Source of the DNA: Candidatus Brevundimonas colombiensis | GTDB lineage: Bacteria > Pseudomonadota > Alphaproteobacteria > Caulobacterales > Caulobacteraceae | Assembly: GCA_029202665.1 (NCBI GenBank) | Contig: CP119326.1 | Location: 3,224,001 to 3,288,000, forward strand | Length of the DNA stretch: 64,000 nucleotides | Reading direction: 5' to 3' | In this document: positions 17,017 through 26,379 of the stretch, piece by piece | How the letters are laid out: each line of letters opens with the position of its first letter | Numbering within the stretch: position 1 is the stretch's first letter | Notes under the pieces: model-generated | The model's database searches: none | What the model was told of the DNA's origin: nothing | Seen by the model: only the letters and a program-made list of their open reading frames with translations | Translations under genes and position numbers: made by a program

Positions 17017-18038
17017 CGGATCACCGCTTTGCGCCCCGCCCCGAAGAAAAGACCGCACAGGACGCCGCCGCCTGGTTCGTGCGCCTGCGGGCGGTTGACG
17101 GCCGCAAGGACCGGCCCGCTTTCGCGCGCTGGCGCCTGACGGATCAGAAACACGCCCGAACCTATCGCGAGATCGAGGACGTCTGGTCTCTGGCTGGAGA
17201 AGCGGCGCAAGACGCCGATATCGCTGCGCTGATCGAGCAGACCCGCCCCCGCCGGCAAAAGCTCGCGGATAGACGTCGGCTTGAGACGGGCCGCTGGACC
17301 CGACGTGCGGCATGTATGGCGGCGGCCATCGCGCTGATCGGCGCCATGACGGCGTTGCTGACCTCAAACGCCCCCTTCCCTGTCCTGGGCCACATCACCC
17401 CAACCCTCTATCAGACAGCAGTGGGCGAGCAGAAGGACGTGACCCTGGCCGATGGATCGGTGATCCATCTGGACACGGCGTCACAGGTGGCGGTCGCATT
17501 GGATTCTCAGAGACGCGATGTCCGACTGATGGCTGGCCGGGCCCGGTTCACGGTCGCTCATGATGCGCAGCGGCCCTTCGTGGTGCGGGCTGACGACGCC
17601 GGGGTCACGGCCTTGGGCACGGTGTTCGATGTTCAGCGTTCCGCGGCGGGCGTGGATGTGGCGCTGCTTCAGGGCAAGGTCGAGGTGCGTCGCCAACAGA
17701 TCGACCCCAAGGCCGGCTATGTGCGCCTGACGCCGCGTCAGGGCGTGCGCATAGCGCCCAATGGCGGCGCGCTTCAGGTGCGCGCGCTGGCCGGCGATGA
17801 ATGGGGCTGGACCCAAGGCCGCCTGGTCTTCTCTGGCGCGCCCCTTTCTGAGGTGGCCTCTGCGATCAACCGGTACTCCGACCGCAAGATCATCATCGCT
17901 CCGAGCGAGGACAAGCATCGGTTCCGCGGGGAATTCAAGGCCGGCGATATAGACGGAGCCGCACTTGTTCTTTCGACTCTGTACGGATTCAAGACGATCA
18001 AGAACGCGAACGGCGATGTTCAATTGATGGAAAAGTAG
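17013..18038 (+). CDS. FecR-type anti-sigma factor / signal transducer
   Basis: The 341-residue protein has the N-terminal FecR_N (DUF4880) segment AAAWFVRLRAVDGRKDRPAF and a single membrane helix near residues 95-115 (MAAAIALIGAMTALL). The periplasmic FecR domain follows (GEQKDVTLADGSVIHLDTAS, GRARFTVAHDAQRPFVVRA), then a C-terminal DUF4974-like segment (RLVFSGAPLSEVASAINRYS). Known: FecR proteins keep the partner sigma factor in check and relay the signal from a ligand-loaded receptor. Here the partner sigma gene is directly upstream and the STN-domain receptor directly downstream, a complete cell-surface signalling set. Confidence 0.93.
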   Translation: MTDHRFAPRPEEKTAQDAAAWFVRLRAVDGRKDRPAFARWRLTDQKHARTYREIEDVWSLAGEAAQDADIAALIEQTRPRRQKLADRRRLETGRWTRRAACMAAAIALIGAMTALLTSNAPFPVLGHITPTLYQTAVGEQKDVTLADGSVIHLDTASQVAVALDSQRRDVRLMAGRARFTVAHDAQRPFVVRADDAGVTALGTVFDVQRSAAGVDVALLQGKVEVRRQQIDPKAGYVRLTPRQGVRIAPNGGALQVRALAGDEWGWTQGRLVFSGAPLSEVASAINRYSDRKIIIAPSEDKHRFRGEFKAGDIDGAALVLSTLYGFKTIKNANGDVQLMEK

Positions 18039-18161
18039 TCCGTATTCGGATCGGACGCAAAAACTTCACGTCATACTTCATAGGGGAGCGCCCCTCGCCT
18101 GCGTCTTTTTGAGTCAGGGCCTTTCAGGCTTTGATTAGACTTGACCAGGGGGACTTTCCGA

Positions 18162-21100
18162 GTGCTGAAGAATAAAAACCGCATCCGTGCCTTGTTGGGG
18201 GCGACGGCTCTGTCCTTGACCGGCGGCGCCGTTGTGATCGCGATGGCCGCGCCGACGGCGGCCTATGCCCAGGCGACGCGAACCTATGCCATCCAGGCTC
18301 AGCCGCTGAGTTCGGCGCTTCAAGCCTTCGCGCAGCAATCCGGCCTGCAGGTCGCCGTCGACGACAATGAGATCGCCGGGCTGCGGGCCACCGCCGTGCG
18401 CGGCGCCATGACACCCGATGCCGCGCTGCGTCGCCTGGTGGGCCAGGGCGCGACCTATCGAATGGCCGGCGCCGTCGTGGTCGTGAACCGTCGCGCCCCG
18501 TCATCCGATACGCCCGTGGCGCGCCGCCGAGTCGTGACGCCAGTCGCCTTGACGTCGCCGCAGCAGGTCAATCCGAACGCCACGGCTCTGCAGGACATCG
18601 TGGTCACCGCCCGGCGGATGGAGGAGCGGATCATCGACGTGCCGGTCGCCGTCTCGGCCTTCACGGCCGAACAGTTGGACGAGCGCAAGATCGAGGGCGG
18701 GTCGGAACTGCTGCGCGTTATTCCGAACGTCAACTTCTCCAAGGACAATTTCACCGGCTACAACTTCTCGATCCGGGGTATCGGCGCCAAGGTGCTGGCC
18801 ACGACCGCCGATCCGGGCGTGGCAATCAGCTTCAATAACACCACCCTGCTCCGGAACCGGCTGTTCGAGCAGGAGTATTTCGACGTCCAGCGTCTGGAGG
18901 TTCTGCGCGGGCCACAGGGCACTCTGTACGGCCGCAACGCCACCGCGGGCGTGGTCAACATGCTGCCCAACCTGCCGAAACTGAGCGACTTCGCCATGGA
19001 CATGCAGTGGGAGGTCGGCAACCACGACAGCCGCCGCGCCAAGGGGATGATCAACATCCCGATCGGCGACACCCTGGCGGTGCGTTTCGCGGCGGCGGCG
19101 ACCCAGCGCGACGGTTTCGACTTCAATACGGTGACGGACAAGAACGTCAACGGCCGCGACCTGTGGGGGGCGCGCCTGGGCGTGCTGTGGCAACCGACCG
19201 AGAATTTTCGCGCCAACTTCCTGTGGGAGCGGTTCCGCGAAGAAGACGACCGCGCCCGCACCGGCAAGATGCTGTGCACGCGGGGTGAAACTCCGAAGAC
19301 TCTGGATTGGAGGGCGCCGGACGGGACGGCACAGACCTCGAACATCTTTTCCTACTGGACCAGCACGAGCATCACGCCGGCCTGCACGCCATCGTCCCTC
19401 TATGCCGACGAGGCCTATGGCGTGCCGGATGGTCGTGGTTTTCCGCTGACGGCCGCCGTCATCAACTTCACCGGCGTGTTCGAGAACCCGACCTGGACCG
19501 GTAGTGGCTTTCCGCCGACGGACTGGGGCAACTCCGCGCGCAACGGCTGGGACGGCACCTATCTGCTACCTCTGTTTGTCGATCCCTTCGGCGTGGAGGG
19601 CAATCGTCAGTCAGCGAATCTGCGCACCATATCGACGGGCTATGACCCGAAGTTCAAGGCTGAGAACGACGTCTTCCAAATGAACCTGGAATGGGACCTG
19701 ACGCCGAGCCTGACCCTCTATTCCCAGACCCTCTATATGGAAGACTCCTACTCCGGCTTCCAGGATTTCTTCCGGACCTACGCCACAGGCCAGATGTATC
19801 GTTATGAGACGCCGGGCATGGTCAATGGCCTGCCGCGCACCGTCGCCCCAGAATGGGCGCCCTGGATCGGCGCGTCCAGCCCGAACGTGGGAACCGTCTA
19901 TTCGATGGCCTGGTCTGGCCAGGGGGTCTGCGGTCCCCTGCCGAATTGCGGCATCCCTTCGGGCGGGATCTTTCTCGATCCGCAACTAGGCGCCACCGAC
20001 CGCTTCATGGCTCTGGACCTCAGCCAGGCCAAAAGCACCCAGTGGTCGCAGGAATTCCGTCTGCAATCGGATTGGGATGGCCCCTTCAACTTCAACCTCG
20101 GGGCCAACTGGCTGAAGTACAAGACGGAAGAGAACTACTGGGTATTCTCGAACATCTTCTCCATGATGGCGGTGCAGCAGAATGGTGATAATCATGTCAA
20201 CTCGGGCAACTTTGATCGCTACTGCAACCTGACGGCCCAGGGTCAGGCGGGGGTCGCGGGCGGGACGTTGGACCCGCACACCTGCGCCTATATCGACAAC
20301 ACACCTCTGGCCGACATCATCGCCGGCAAGGGCGGCGACGGTCACAACTACATCCGCAACATCAGCATCAGCGAGACCGAGTCCTGGGCGGTGTTCGGCG
20401 AAGGCTACTGGACCGTCCGCGACGATCTGAGGCTGACCCTGGGCCTGCGCTACACCGACGACGCCAAGACCATCACCCCGGTGCCGTCGCAGCTCCTGGC
20501 CTCCACCCCCCACCTGTACAAGCCGGACGCGACCGGTCTGGTGGGCCGGGGTTATCCTCGATATCCGAGCGAAGAGATGCACTGGGGCGAATGGACCGGC
20601 CGAGCCGCCATCGACTGGCGTCCGGACCTGTCGTTCACCAACGACACCCTGATCTACGCCTCCTATTCTCGGGGCTATAAGGGCGGCGGAGGCAATCCGC
20701 GTGATCGGGATTACAACCCCAATCTGGTCAATGTCGCGGAACTGCCGTCGCGCTATGATCCTGAGTTCGTCAATGCCTATGAGATCGGCATGAAGAACAG
20801 TCTGATGAGCGGCCAGCTGGTCTTCAACGCCACCGGCTTCTTCTATGACTACAGTGACTATCAGGTCGCGCAGTTGATGGAGCGTCAGATTCATAATGAG
20901 AATTTCGACGCCCGCATCTGGGGCGCGGAATTCGAAACGGCCTGGCGGCCGACTCGCAACTTCCGGCTCGATGCGACTCTGGGCCTTTTGCGCACTCGCA
21001 TCGGCGACGGCGAGGAATCCGTGGATGTCATGAACCGCACCCAGGGCAATCCCGACTGGGTGGTGCTGAAGCCCTGGCCCGGCAGCCCCTCGACCTGCAT

Positions 21101-21725
21101 TGTTCCGGCCGAATTCTTGGGACGGAGCATAGAGAGCAGAGACTACGTTGTTAGGCGAGGGGTTAAGACCCCGAATATGCAGGGCAGCATCCTGATGCGA
21201 TCCGTCTGTCCGGCCCGAGAGTATCAGGGCACCTGGATTCCGGGTTCCGGTTCGAAGTTCAACTACGCTGACAACTTCAGGGACCCCTGGCAGGCTCAGT
21301 ATCCGATCTCGTACGACCCACGAAAGGCGCCCAACGGCGGGCGCGGCTTCTCCGCCGACCTGCCGGGCAATGAACTTCCCAACGCCCCGCGCTGGACCTT
21401 CAACGTCGGCGCCCAGTACCGGTTCGAACTGCCGGCCGGATGGGACCTGATGGTGCGCGGCGACTATTACCGCCAGTCCGACAGCTGGATGCGGGTCTAT
21501 AATCTGGAACCCTATGACCGGCTGAAGGGCTGGGGCAACGCCAACCTGTCGGTGACCCTGAGCAATACCGCCGCCGATTTCGTGGTCCAGGCCTATGTCA
21601 AGAACGTCTTCGACGACACGCCGTTGACCGATGGCTTCACCGGGCCGGACGACATGGGCAACGCCACCAACGTCTTCACGCTTGATCCCCGCATCATCGG
21701 AGCGTCAATCAGAAAATCTTTCTGA
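18162..21725 (+). CDS. STN-domain TonB-dependent transducer receptor (FecA-like)
   Basis: GTG at 18162 is chosen because AGGGGG lies nine bases upstream; a TTG seven codons earlier is less likely. The 1187-residue protein starts with a signal peptide (ALLGATALSLTGGAVVIAMA, cleavage near AYAQA). An STN signalling domain follows (about residues 40-110: YAIQAQPLSSALQAFAQQSG, LRATAVRGAMTPDAALRRLV). The plug has DIVVTARRMEERIIDVPVAV and LRGPQGTLYGRNATAGVVN. The barrel ends IGASIRKSF. At nearly 1200 residues it is larger than most; long Trp/Pro-rich inserts near 370-480 suggest big extracellular loops. Known: the STN domain contacts FecR. The ligand is unknown. Confidence 0.93.
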   Translation: MLKNKNRIRALLGATALSLTGGAVVIAMAAPTAAYAQATRTYAIQAQPLSSALQAFAQQSGLQVAVDDNEIAGLRATAVRGAMTPDAALRRLVGQGATYRMAGAVVVVNRRAPSSDTPVARRRVVTPVALTSPQQVNPNATALQDIVVTARRMEERIIDVPVAVSAFTAEQLDERKIEGGSELLRVIPNVNFSKDNFTGYNFSIRGIGAKVLATTADPGVAISFNNTTLLRNRLFEQEYFDVQRLEVLRGPQGTLYGRNATAGVVNMLPNLPKLSDFAMDMQWEVGNHDSRRAKGMINIPIGDTLAVRFAAAATQRDGFDFNTVTDKNVNGRDLWGARLGVLWQPTENFRANFLWERFREEDDRARTGKMLCTRGETPKTLDWRAPDGTAQTSNIFSYWTSTSITPACTPSSLYADEAYGVPDGRGFPLTAAVINFTGVFENPTWTGSGFPPTDWGNSARNGWDGTYLLPLFVDPFGVEGNRQSANLRTISTGYDPKFKAENDVFQMNLEWDLTPSLTLYSQTLYMEDSYSGFQDFFRTYATGQMYRYETPGMVNGLPRTVAPEWAPWIGASSPNVGTVYSMAWSGQGVCGPLPNCGIPSGGIFLDPQLGATDRFMALDLSQAKSTQWSQEFRLQSDWDGPFNFNLGANWLKYKTEENYWVFSNIFSMMAVQQNGDNHVNSGNFDRYCNLTAQGQAGVAGGTLDPHTCAYIDNTPLADIIAGKGGDGHNYIRNISISETESWAVFGEGYWTVRDDLRLTLGLRYTDDAKTITPVPSQLLASTPHLYKPDATGLVGRGYPRYPSEEMHWGEWTGRAAIDWRPDLSFTNDTLIYASYSRGYKGGGGNPRDRDYNPNLVNVAELPSRYDPEFVNAYEIGMKNSLMSGQLVFNATGFFYDYSDYQVAQLMERQIHNENFDARIWGAEFETAWRPTRNFRLDATLGLLRTRIGDGEESVDVMNRTQGNPDWVVLKPWPGSPSTCIVPAEFLGRSIESRDYVVRRGVKTPNMQGSILMRSVCPAREYQGTWIPGSGSKFNYADNFRDPWQAQYPISYDPRKAPNGGRGFSADLPGNELPNAPRWTFNVGAQYRFELPAGWDLMVRGDYYRQSDSWMRVYNLEPYDRLKGWGNANLSVTLSNTAADFVVQAYVKNVFDDTPLTDGFTGPDDMGNATNVFTLDPRIIGASIRKSF

Positions 21726-21749
21726 AAGAATCAAAGCTTGAATAAAAAG

Positions 21750-21779
21750 TGCACCGACCTGATTTCTCAGGCCGGTGCA
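21750..21779 (+). terminator. Stem-loop after the STN receptor gene
   Basis: Thirteen-base arms (TGCACCGACCTGA and its complement with one A-C mismatch) enclose a TTTC loop, starting 24 bases past the stop. The following T content is modest, so termination strength is uncertain. Confidence 0.6.
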
Positions 21780-21941
21780 TAGCTTTGCAAAAAACAACGT
21801 ACATAATAAAATCTCACATTTACTTAAAATCGAATCCTGATTGTCACGATCAACATTTAGGGTTGTCCTGTCGCCGCTTGGCGATGGAGCTCCTGCTGAA
21901 AAACTGCGCTTTCTAATCAACCTCACACAAGGAATTAGACT

Positions 21942-22451
21942 ATGAATCGCATGTCCAAAATGGCTTCGGCCGCTGTCGCTTCTTTCATCCTGGTCACGGG
22001 CGCCTCCGCCGCCTCGGCCGCATCGTTCAACCAACCCGCCGGCACGGCCGTCACCGCTCGTGGCCAGTTGATCCAGTACGTCAATGTTCCGGGCGTCGTC
22101 GAAACGACCTGCAATGTGGCGATCCACGGCGTTGTGGACGCGAACGGCTCGACCATCACCTTCAACAGCTATGAAGGCGCCAAGGCGGCAGGCAACCCCG
22201 GCAACCTGGCCTGCGACGAATCGCTGACTTTCCCGATCGTCGCTACGCCTTCGGCTGGCCAGATCAGCCTGGACGTGTTCGAGGTCGGCACGCGCGGCGG
22301 CCCTTGCATTGAAGAAGACTATGCGCTGAGCTATTCGGGCAACACGGCTAACTTCAATGGCCAATACTTCGGCAATCCGCCCATCTGCCGCGCCTCGGGC
22401 AGCTTGGCCCTGACGACCGACGTCGGCAACAACCCGGTGCTGATCCAGTAG
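21942..22451 (+). CDS. Small secreted protein of unknown function
   Basis: The ATG at 21942 has AAGGAA upstream. The 169-residue protein has a classic signal peptide (ASAAVASFILVTGASAASAA) and a mature part of about 140 residues that is Gly/Ser/Asn-rich with four cysteines (TTCNVAIHG, NLACDESL, GGPCIEED, PICRASG). These could form two disulfides in the periplasm or outside the cell. It loosely resembles PraB-like secreted proteins in size and cysteine placement, but I do not claim that family. It is framed by stem-loops on both sides, so it is probably a single-gene, strongly expressed unit. Confidence 0.75.
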   Translation: MNRMSKMASAAVASFILVTGASAASAASFNQPAGTAVTARGQLIQYVNVPGVVETTCNVAIHGVVDANGSTITFNSYEGAKAAGNPGNLACDESLTFPIVATPSAGQISLDVFEVGTRGGPCIEEDYALSYSGNTANFNGQYFGNPPICRASGSLALTTDVGNNPVLIQ

Positions 22452-22467
22452 GATCAACGTCGGTCTG

Positions 22468-22509
22468 GAGCAAGGCGCGCGCCCCCCGTCGCGCCTTGCT
22501 CTTTCTATT
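22468..22509 (+). terminator. Strong intrinsic terminator after the secreted-protein gene
   Basis: A perfect 12-bp stem (GAGCAAGGCGCG at 22468-22479 with its complement at 22490-22501) is followed by TTTCTATTT. Confidence 0.88.
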
Positions 22510-22544
22510 TCACCGTCACGCCGATGCGATGAAGTCGCGTCAGG

Positions 22545-24704
22545 ATGGGCGGGCGCAGTTTCGAGGGGATGTTCGCCTTGGCTGGCCTAGTTCTCGCCCT
22601 AGCCGTGTCCGCCGTCGCGCCTCAGCAGGCCGCGCCGTCCGACGCGGCCCCGCCCGTGGTTTTGGAGGATGTCGAGGTTCAAGGTCGGCGCGGCGCGGCG
22701 CGGGTGGACCCCGAGATCGAACTGGACGGCGCCCAGATCGACGCCTTGGGCGCCAATGACATCGGCGAGGCTGTCCGGCGCCTCGCGGAAGACTACGCCT
22801 TGGGCGACGCCCCCATGATCGTCGTCAACGGCAAGCGGATGGCCGATCCCGACGTCTTCTCCGGCTTCCCTCCCGACGCCCTGGTGTGTCTGGAGGTCCT
22901 GCCACCCCAGGCCGGGGCGCTGTATGGGTCCGCCGATCCCTCACGCCGAGTGGTGAATATCGTCCTGCAGCGCCGGTTCCACAGCCGGGATGGCCGCGCC
23001 AGCCTGCGTCGACCGACCGCCGGTGGAATGAGCGACGCCGACCTTGAGCTGCGCCAATCCTCCATTTTGGATGCGCGAACGCGCCAGTTGGGCCTTCAGA
23101 TCGGCATCGATACGGCCCTGCGCGCCGGAGAGCGCGATCAGGACCGAAACGCTGAGCCAGGCGCCGACGCCGTGACCCTGCGCGCGCCATCCAAGTCTGT
23201 CGGCGTTCGAATGGCCCAGACCGGTGAGATCGGCGATTGGTCCGCCAGCCTAAGAGCCGACGCCCGCGCCCAGGAGACACGCTCCGTCACCCTCACGGAC
23301 GGCCAGGCGACCGAAAATCGGCGACGCTCGCAAAGCCTGAACCTAACCGCTGGACTGAACGGCGAGGCCGTCGGCTGGTCGATCCAAACTGCCCTGAGCG
23401 GCCTTTTTTCGCACAACGACCAGTCGGGACCATCGCCATCCGACGCCAACCAGCAGGCGGCTTCGGCCAGCGTAACGCTGAACCGCACCCTGTTCGACAT
23501 GGCGGCCGGTCCCGTCGCCCTCAGCCTGTCGGCGCGCGCGTCGCGATCCCGCTCGGCGTCCGAACGCTTGGGGCGCCGCCAGACGTTTTCCGGGCGAGCC
23601 GAGGATCTAGGCGGCAGTCTGTCCGTCCCCCTGCTGCGGCGCCGACCGGGCGCGGGCGCGCTCGGCGCCCTGGGCGACCTGGCCGTGACGCTGGGCGCCA
23701 ATGCGAACACGACAGACGCAGGTCGGGGCGATGGCGCAAGCATCGGCCTGACCTGGAGCCCGCTTCCCAAGCTAAGAGTCAATGCAGACCGATCGAGCGC
23801 GAACCAGAGCCTGCCAGATCAGCAGAGGTTCGACCCGGAATACTATGGCGAGCCCATAAGGGTCTTTGATTTCCGTACGGGTGAAGCGGTGGAGGTCTTG
23901 CCGATCCTTGGCGGCAATCCCGACCTGCGCCCGCCCAGTTCGGACCGGATCGCCCTGTCGGTCTCCGCTGGCCCGTTCACGGCCTGGGCGTTGCAAGGCG
24001 CCGTGAACTTTCAAAGAAGCGAGGCTGTCGACGGGGTCGGCGCCCTGCCCGATCCGACGCCTGAAGTGGAGGCCGCCTTTCCCGGCCGCTTCCAGCGCGA
24101 CGCCGACGGCCGACTGGTCAGCATCGACCGGCGACCGATCAATTTCGCCTCCGCGATGACCGAGACCGTGGCGACCAATTTCAGCGCGGCCTTTCCCCTG
24201 GGCGCGAAGAGAGCCGGACGGCCGGGCGTTATTCGCGTGACGATCAATCACAACTGGGAGATCGCAAGCGCCGCAACCATCCACGAGGGCCTGCCGAAGA
24301 TGGATCGGCTCGCGGGCGACGGCGGTGGCGCGCCACGCCATGCTGTGAGCGCCGCAATCGACGTTCAGCAAGGGCGATGGCGCGCGAACGCCGCTGGGCG
24401 CTGGAGAGACGGCTATCGCATCCGACGTGACAGCGGACAGGACGGCCCGGACGACCTGAGGATGAACGCCTTCACCACTTTCGATCTAAAGCTCAACTAT
24501 CAGTTCGAACGCAATCCGCCGGCGCAAGGTCAAGACGCCGGACGCAGGGGTCGGGGTCTGCAGATGGAGCTGATGGTCGCCAATATCTTTGATGCCCGAC
24601 CGACCGCGCGCCTCGGCGACGGCCGGTCCGCGCCTGGATTTGGACGAGACGATCAGGACCCCATCGGGCGAACCCTATCCATCAGCCTGAAACAGCGGTT
24701 TTAG
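22545..24704 (+). CDS. TonB-dependent receptor-like outer-membrane protein
   Basis: The 719-residue protein has a short signal peptide (FALAGLVLALAVSAVAPQQA) and a compact plug with VVLEDVEVQGRRGAAR, MIVVNGKRMADPDVFSGFP and GALYGSADPSRRVVNIVLQR. The barrel ends LSISLKQRF with the terminal F expected of outer-membrane barrels. The plug is shorter than in the other receptors here and the usual LRGPQG element is changed to LPPQAGALYGS. Start choice between 22545 and 22569 is unclear because neither has well-spaced ribosome bases. Inferred: a divergent TonB receptor; the ligand and any link to the upstream secreted protein are unknown. Confidence 0.78.
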   Translation: MGGRSFEGMFALAGLVLALAVSAVAPQQAAPSDAAPPVVLEDVEVQGRRGAARVDPEIELDGAQIDALGANDIGEAVRRLAEDYALGDAPMIVVNGKRMADPDVFSGFPPDALVCLEVLPPQAGALYGSADPSRRVVNIVLQRRFHSRDGRASLRRPTAGGMSDADLELRQSSILDARTRQLGLQIGIDTALRAGERDQDRNAEPGADAVTLRAPSKSVGVRMAQTGEIGDWSASLRADARAQETRSVTLTDGQATENRRRSQSLNLTAGLNGEAVGWSIQTALSGLFSHNDQSGPSPSDANQQAASASVTLNRTLFDMAAGPVALSLSARASRSRSASERLGRRQTFSGRAEDLGGSLSVPLLRRRPGAGALGALGDLAVTLGANANTTDAGRGDGASIGLTWSPLPKLRVNADRSSANQSLPDQQRFDPEYYGEPIRVFDFRTGEAVEVLPILGGNPDLRPPSSDRIALSVSAGPFTAWALQGAVNFQRSEAVDGVGALPDPTPEVEAAFPGRFQRDADGRLVSIDRRPINFASAMTETVATNFSAAFPLGAKRAGRPGVIRVTINHNWEIASAATIHEGLPKMDRLAGDGGGAPRHAVSAAIDVQQGRWRANAAGRWRDGYRIRRDSGQDGPDDLRMNAFTTFDLKLNYQFERNPPAQGQDAGRRGRGLQMELMVANIFDARPTARLGDGRSAPGFGRDDQDPIGRTLSISLKQRF

Positions 24705-24802
24705 GCATAGGGCTCCATAGCCGGTAAGGCACTGCCGCGCCGAGGGCTATGGCGGGCTGGTGAACTTATCCTCCCGCTTGGGCGCCTCCACGCTCATGCC
24801 CT

Positions 24803-26089
24803 TCAGCCCGCCGTCGCCGGGCGCAAGTCGGGGTGTTGCGGCGCGGCTGCAAAGGTTCGTCCCGTCGCGATGGCGCGGCTTACGATCAGGAACAGCGGAA
24901 CCGCCGAGAAGGCGATCCCTGCCCAGATATAGAGCGCTGAGGAATAGCCCCCGGTTATATCGCGCGCGATGCTGAACAGGACCGGCCCCGCCCCCGTGCC
25001 CAGATAGAGCATGGCATGGCCGACGATGCCAAAGATGCTGCTGAAGGCGCGACGTCCGAAAAGCTTGGCGGTGATGTAGGCGACGCAGTCCGCCTCCGCC
25101 CCCATCGTCAGTCCGAAGATCGGTATGGCGATCAGCATATATTGGGTCGATGTCAGCCCCAGAAGCGCAAAAGCGCCGGTCTGTATGATGACAGCGCCGA
25201 CCATGAATAGCCCCGCATTCAACTGGAAGTGGTCGATCGCCACCCCGGTCAGGAAACGACCGGCCATCGTCGATACCCCCAACAGACCCAGGGCCGTCGC
25301 GGCCTCTGTGCGGCTGATCCCTTCGCTGGTTAAATAGGGGATCAGATTCACCGCCATGCCGCCCGCGCACAGGCCGTACAGGACCGTTCCGGCCGCCAGC
25401 ACCCAGAAGACGGGAAGCCGAACAGCCGTCTTCAAGGTATGGCCGACCTGATCCAGAACGCGGCCAGACACACCCCCCGAAGCCCGAACCTTAAGCCAGA
25501 ACCAAGCCGCCGGCAGAACCAGAAGCGGCGCGATCCCGGCCAACAGAAAGGCCGTACGCCAGCCTTGGTCATCCATCACAGCCTGCATGAGCCGCGGCCC
25601 GAACCCGGCGCTCAGCCCGATGCCGCAGGACATGAGGCCAAAGGCCGTGGCCATGCCGCGGTTGAACAGGCCGGCGATAATCCGACCATAGGTGATAGCG
25701 CTCGTACCCACGGACGCCACGCCGATTGAAAAACCGGACAGGTAGAGCAAGGGCAGGATTGGCGGCAGAAAACTGGTCGCGAACAAGACCAGGGCCAGCA
25801 GCGACAGACCGCCCATCGCCACCTGACGCGGCCCGAACCGATCCGACAGGACGCCAATGAATGGCGCGGAAATCACCGCGCCCGCCGCATGAGCGAGCGC
25901 CCAGCCGACCACCTGGGTTTCACTCCAGTTCATCTCGGCGGCGATGGGGCTGATAAAGGCGCCGATCGAATAGACAGGCAGAACCCCCACGCCCATGCCC
26001 AGAACAATGGCGACCATCGCGCGCCATGACCGGCGCAACTCCGGAACGATGCCGACAGAGGCCTCGGTCGTCGCTTCGGGATCGCGCAT
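24803..26089 (-). CDS. MFS transporter
   Basis: ATG at 26089 is chosen because GAGGAG lies seven bases upstream. The 428-residue product has 12 predicted membrane segments and the MFS loop motif GVLSDRFGPRQVAMGG between helices 2 and 3. Sequence style resembles monocarboxylate or oxalate/formate-type MFS carriers. Inferred: inner-membrane uptake (or export) of the compound degraded by the neighbouring locus. It is divergent from an acyl-CoA dehydrogenase gene, and each promoter has a copy of the shared AT-rich palindrome (26122-26139 and 26323-26340), which ties it to the catabolic regulon. Confidence 0.88.
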   Translation of the reverse strand: MRDPEATTEASVGIVPELRRSWRAMVAIVLGMGVGVLPVYSIGAFISPIAAEMNWSETQVVGWALAHAAGAVISAPFIGVLSDRFGPRQVAMGGLSLLALVLFATSFLPPILPLLYLSGFSIGVASVGTSAITYGRIIAGLFNRGMATAFGLMSCGIGLSAGFGPRLMQAVMDDQGWRTAFLLAGIAPLLVLPAAWFWLKVRASGGVSGRVLDQVGHTLKTAVRLPVFWVLAAGTVLYGLCAGGMAVNLIPYLTSEGISRTEAATALGLLGVSTMAGRFLTGVAIDHFQLNAGLFMVGAVIIQTGAFALLGLTSTQYMLIAIPIFGLTMGAEADCVAYITAKLFGRRAFSSIFGIVGHAMLYLGTGAGPVLFSIARDITGGYSSALYIWAGIAFSAVPLFLIVSRAIATGRTFAAAPQHPDLRPATAG

Positions 26090-26121
26090 GCAGCCACTCC
26101 TCAATCAACTCGGCGACGATA

Positions 26122-26139
26122 TTTGATTGTATGATTGAT
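26122..26139. promoter_or_regulatory. Shared regulon palindrome, copy 1 (MFS promoter)
   Basis: TTTGATTGTATGATTGAT matches 11 of 18 positions of the locus consensus TTTAATCGATCGATTAAA. It lies 33 bases upstream of the MFS start. Confidence 0.5.
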
Positions 26140-26322
26140 TACATTGGGCGGCCCGCTTGACAAGCGGTGCGCATAACCCGCATCGCCGTTGATAGGCCGG
26201 TACCCACGGACCAGTTTTCGCTGATCGAACAGGACCGAGACAGGATGACCCGCTGAGCGTTTTTGACGATTGCCGGAAACTTTCGGCAAGTAGCCGCAGC
26301 CTTGCGATAAGTTCAGACTTAA

Positions 26323-26340
26323 TTTAATTGTCTGATTAAT
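26323..26340. promoter_or_regulatory. Shared regulon palindrome, copy 2 (acyl-CoA dehydrogenase promoter)
   Basis: TTTAATTGTCTGATTAAT matches 13 of 18 consensus positions, 40 bases before the ATG at 26380. Confidence 0.55.
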
Positions 26341-26379
26341 TTCAACCGTTCTAATCAAGTGATAACGACAGGACCCACT

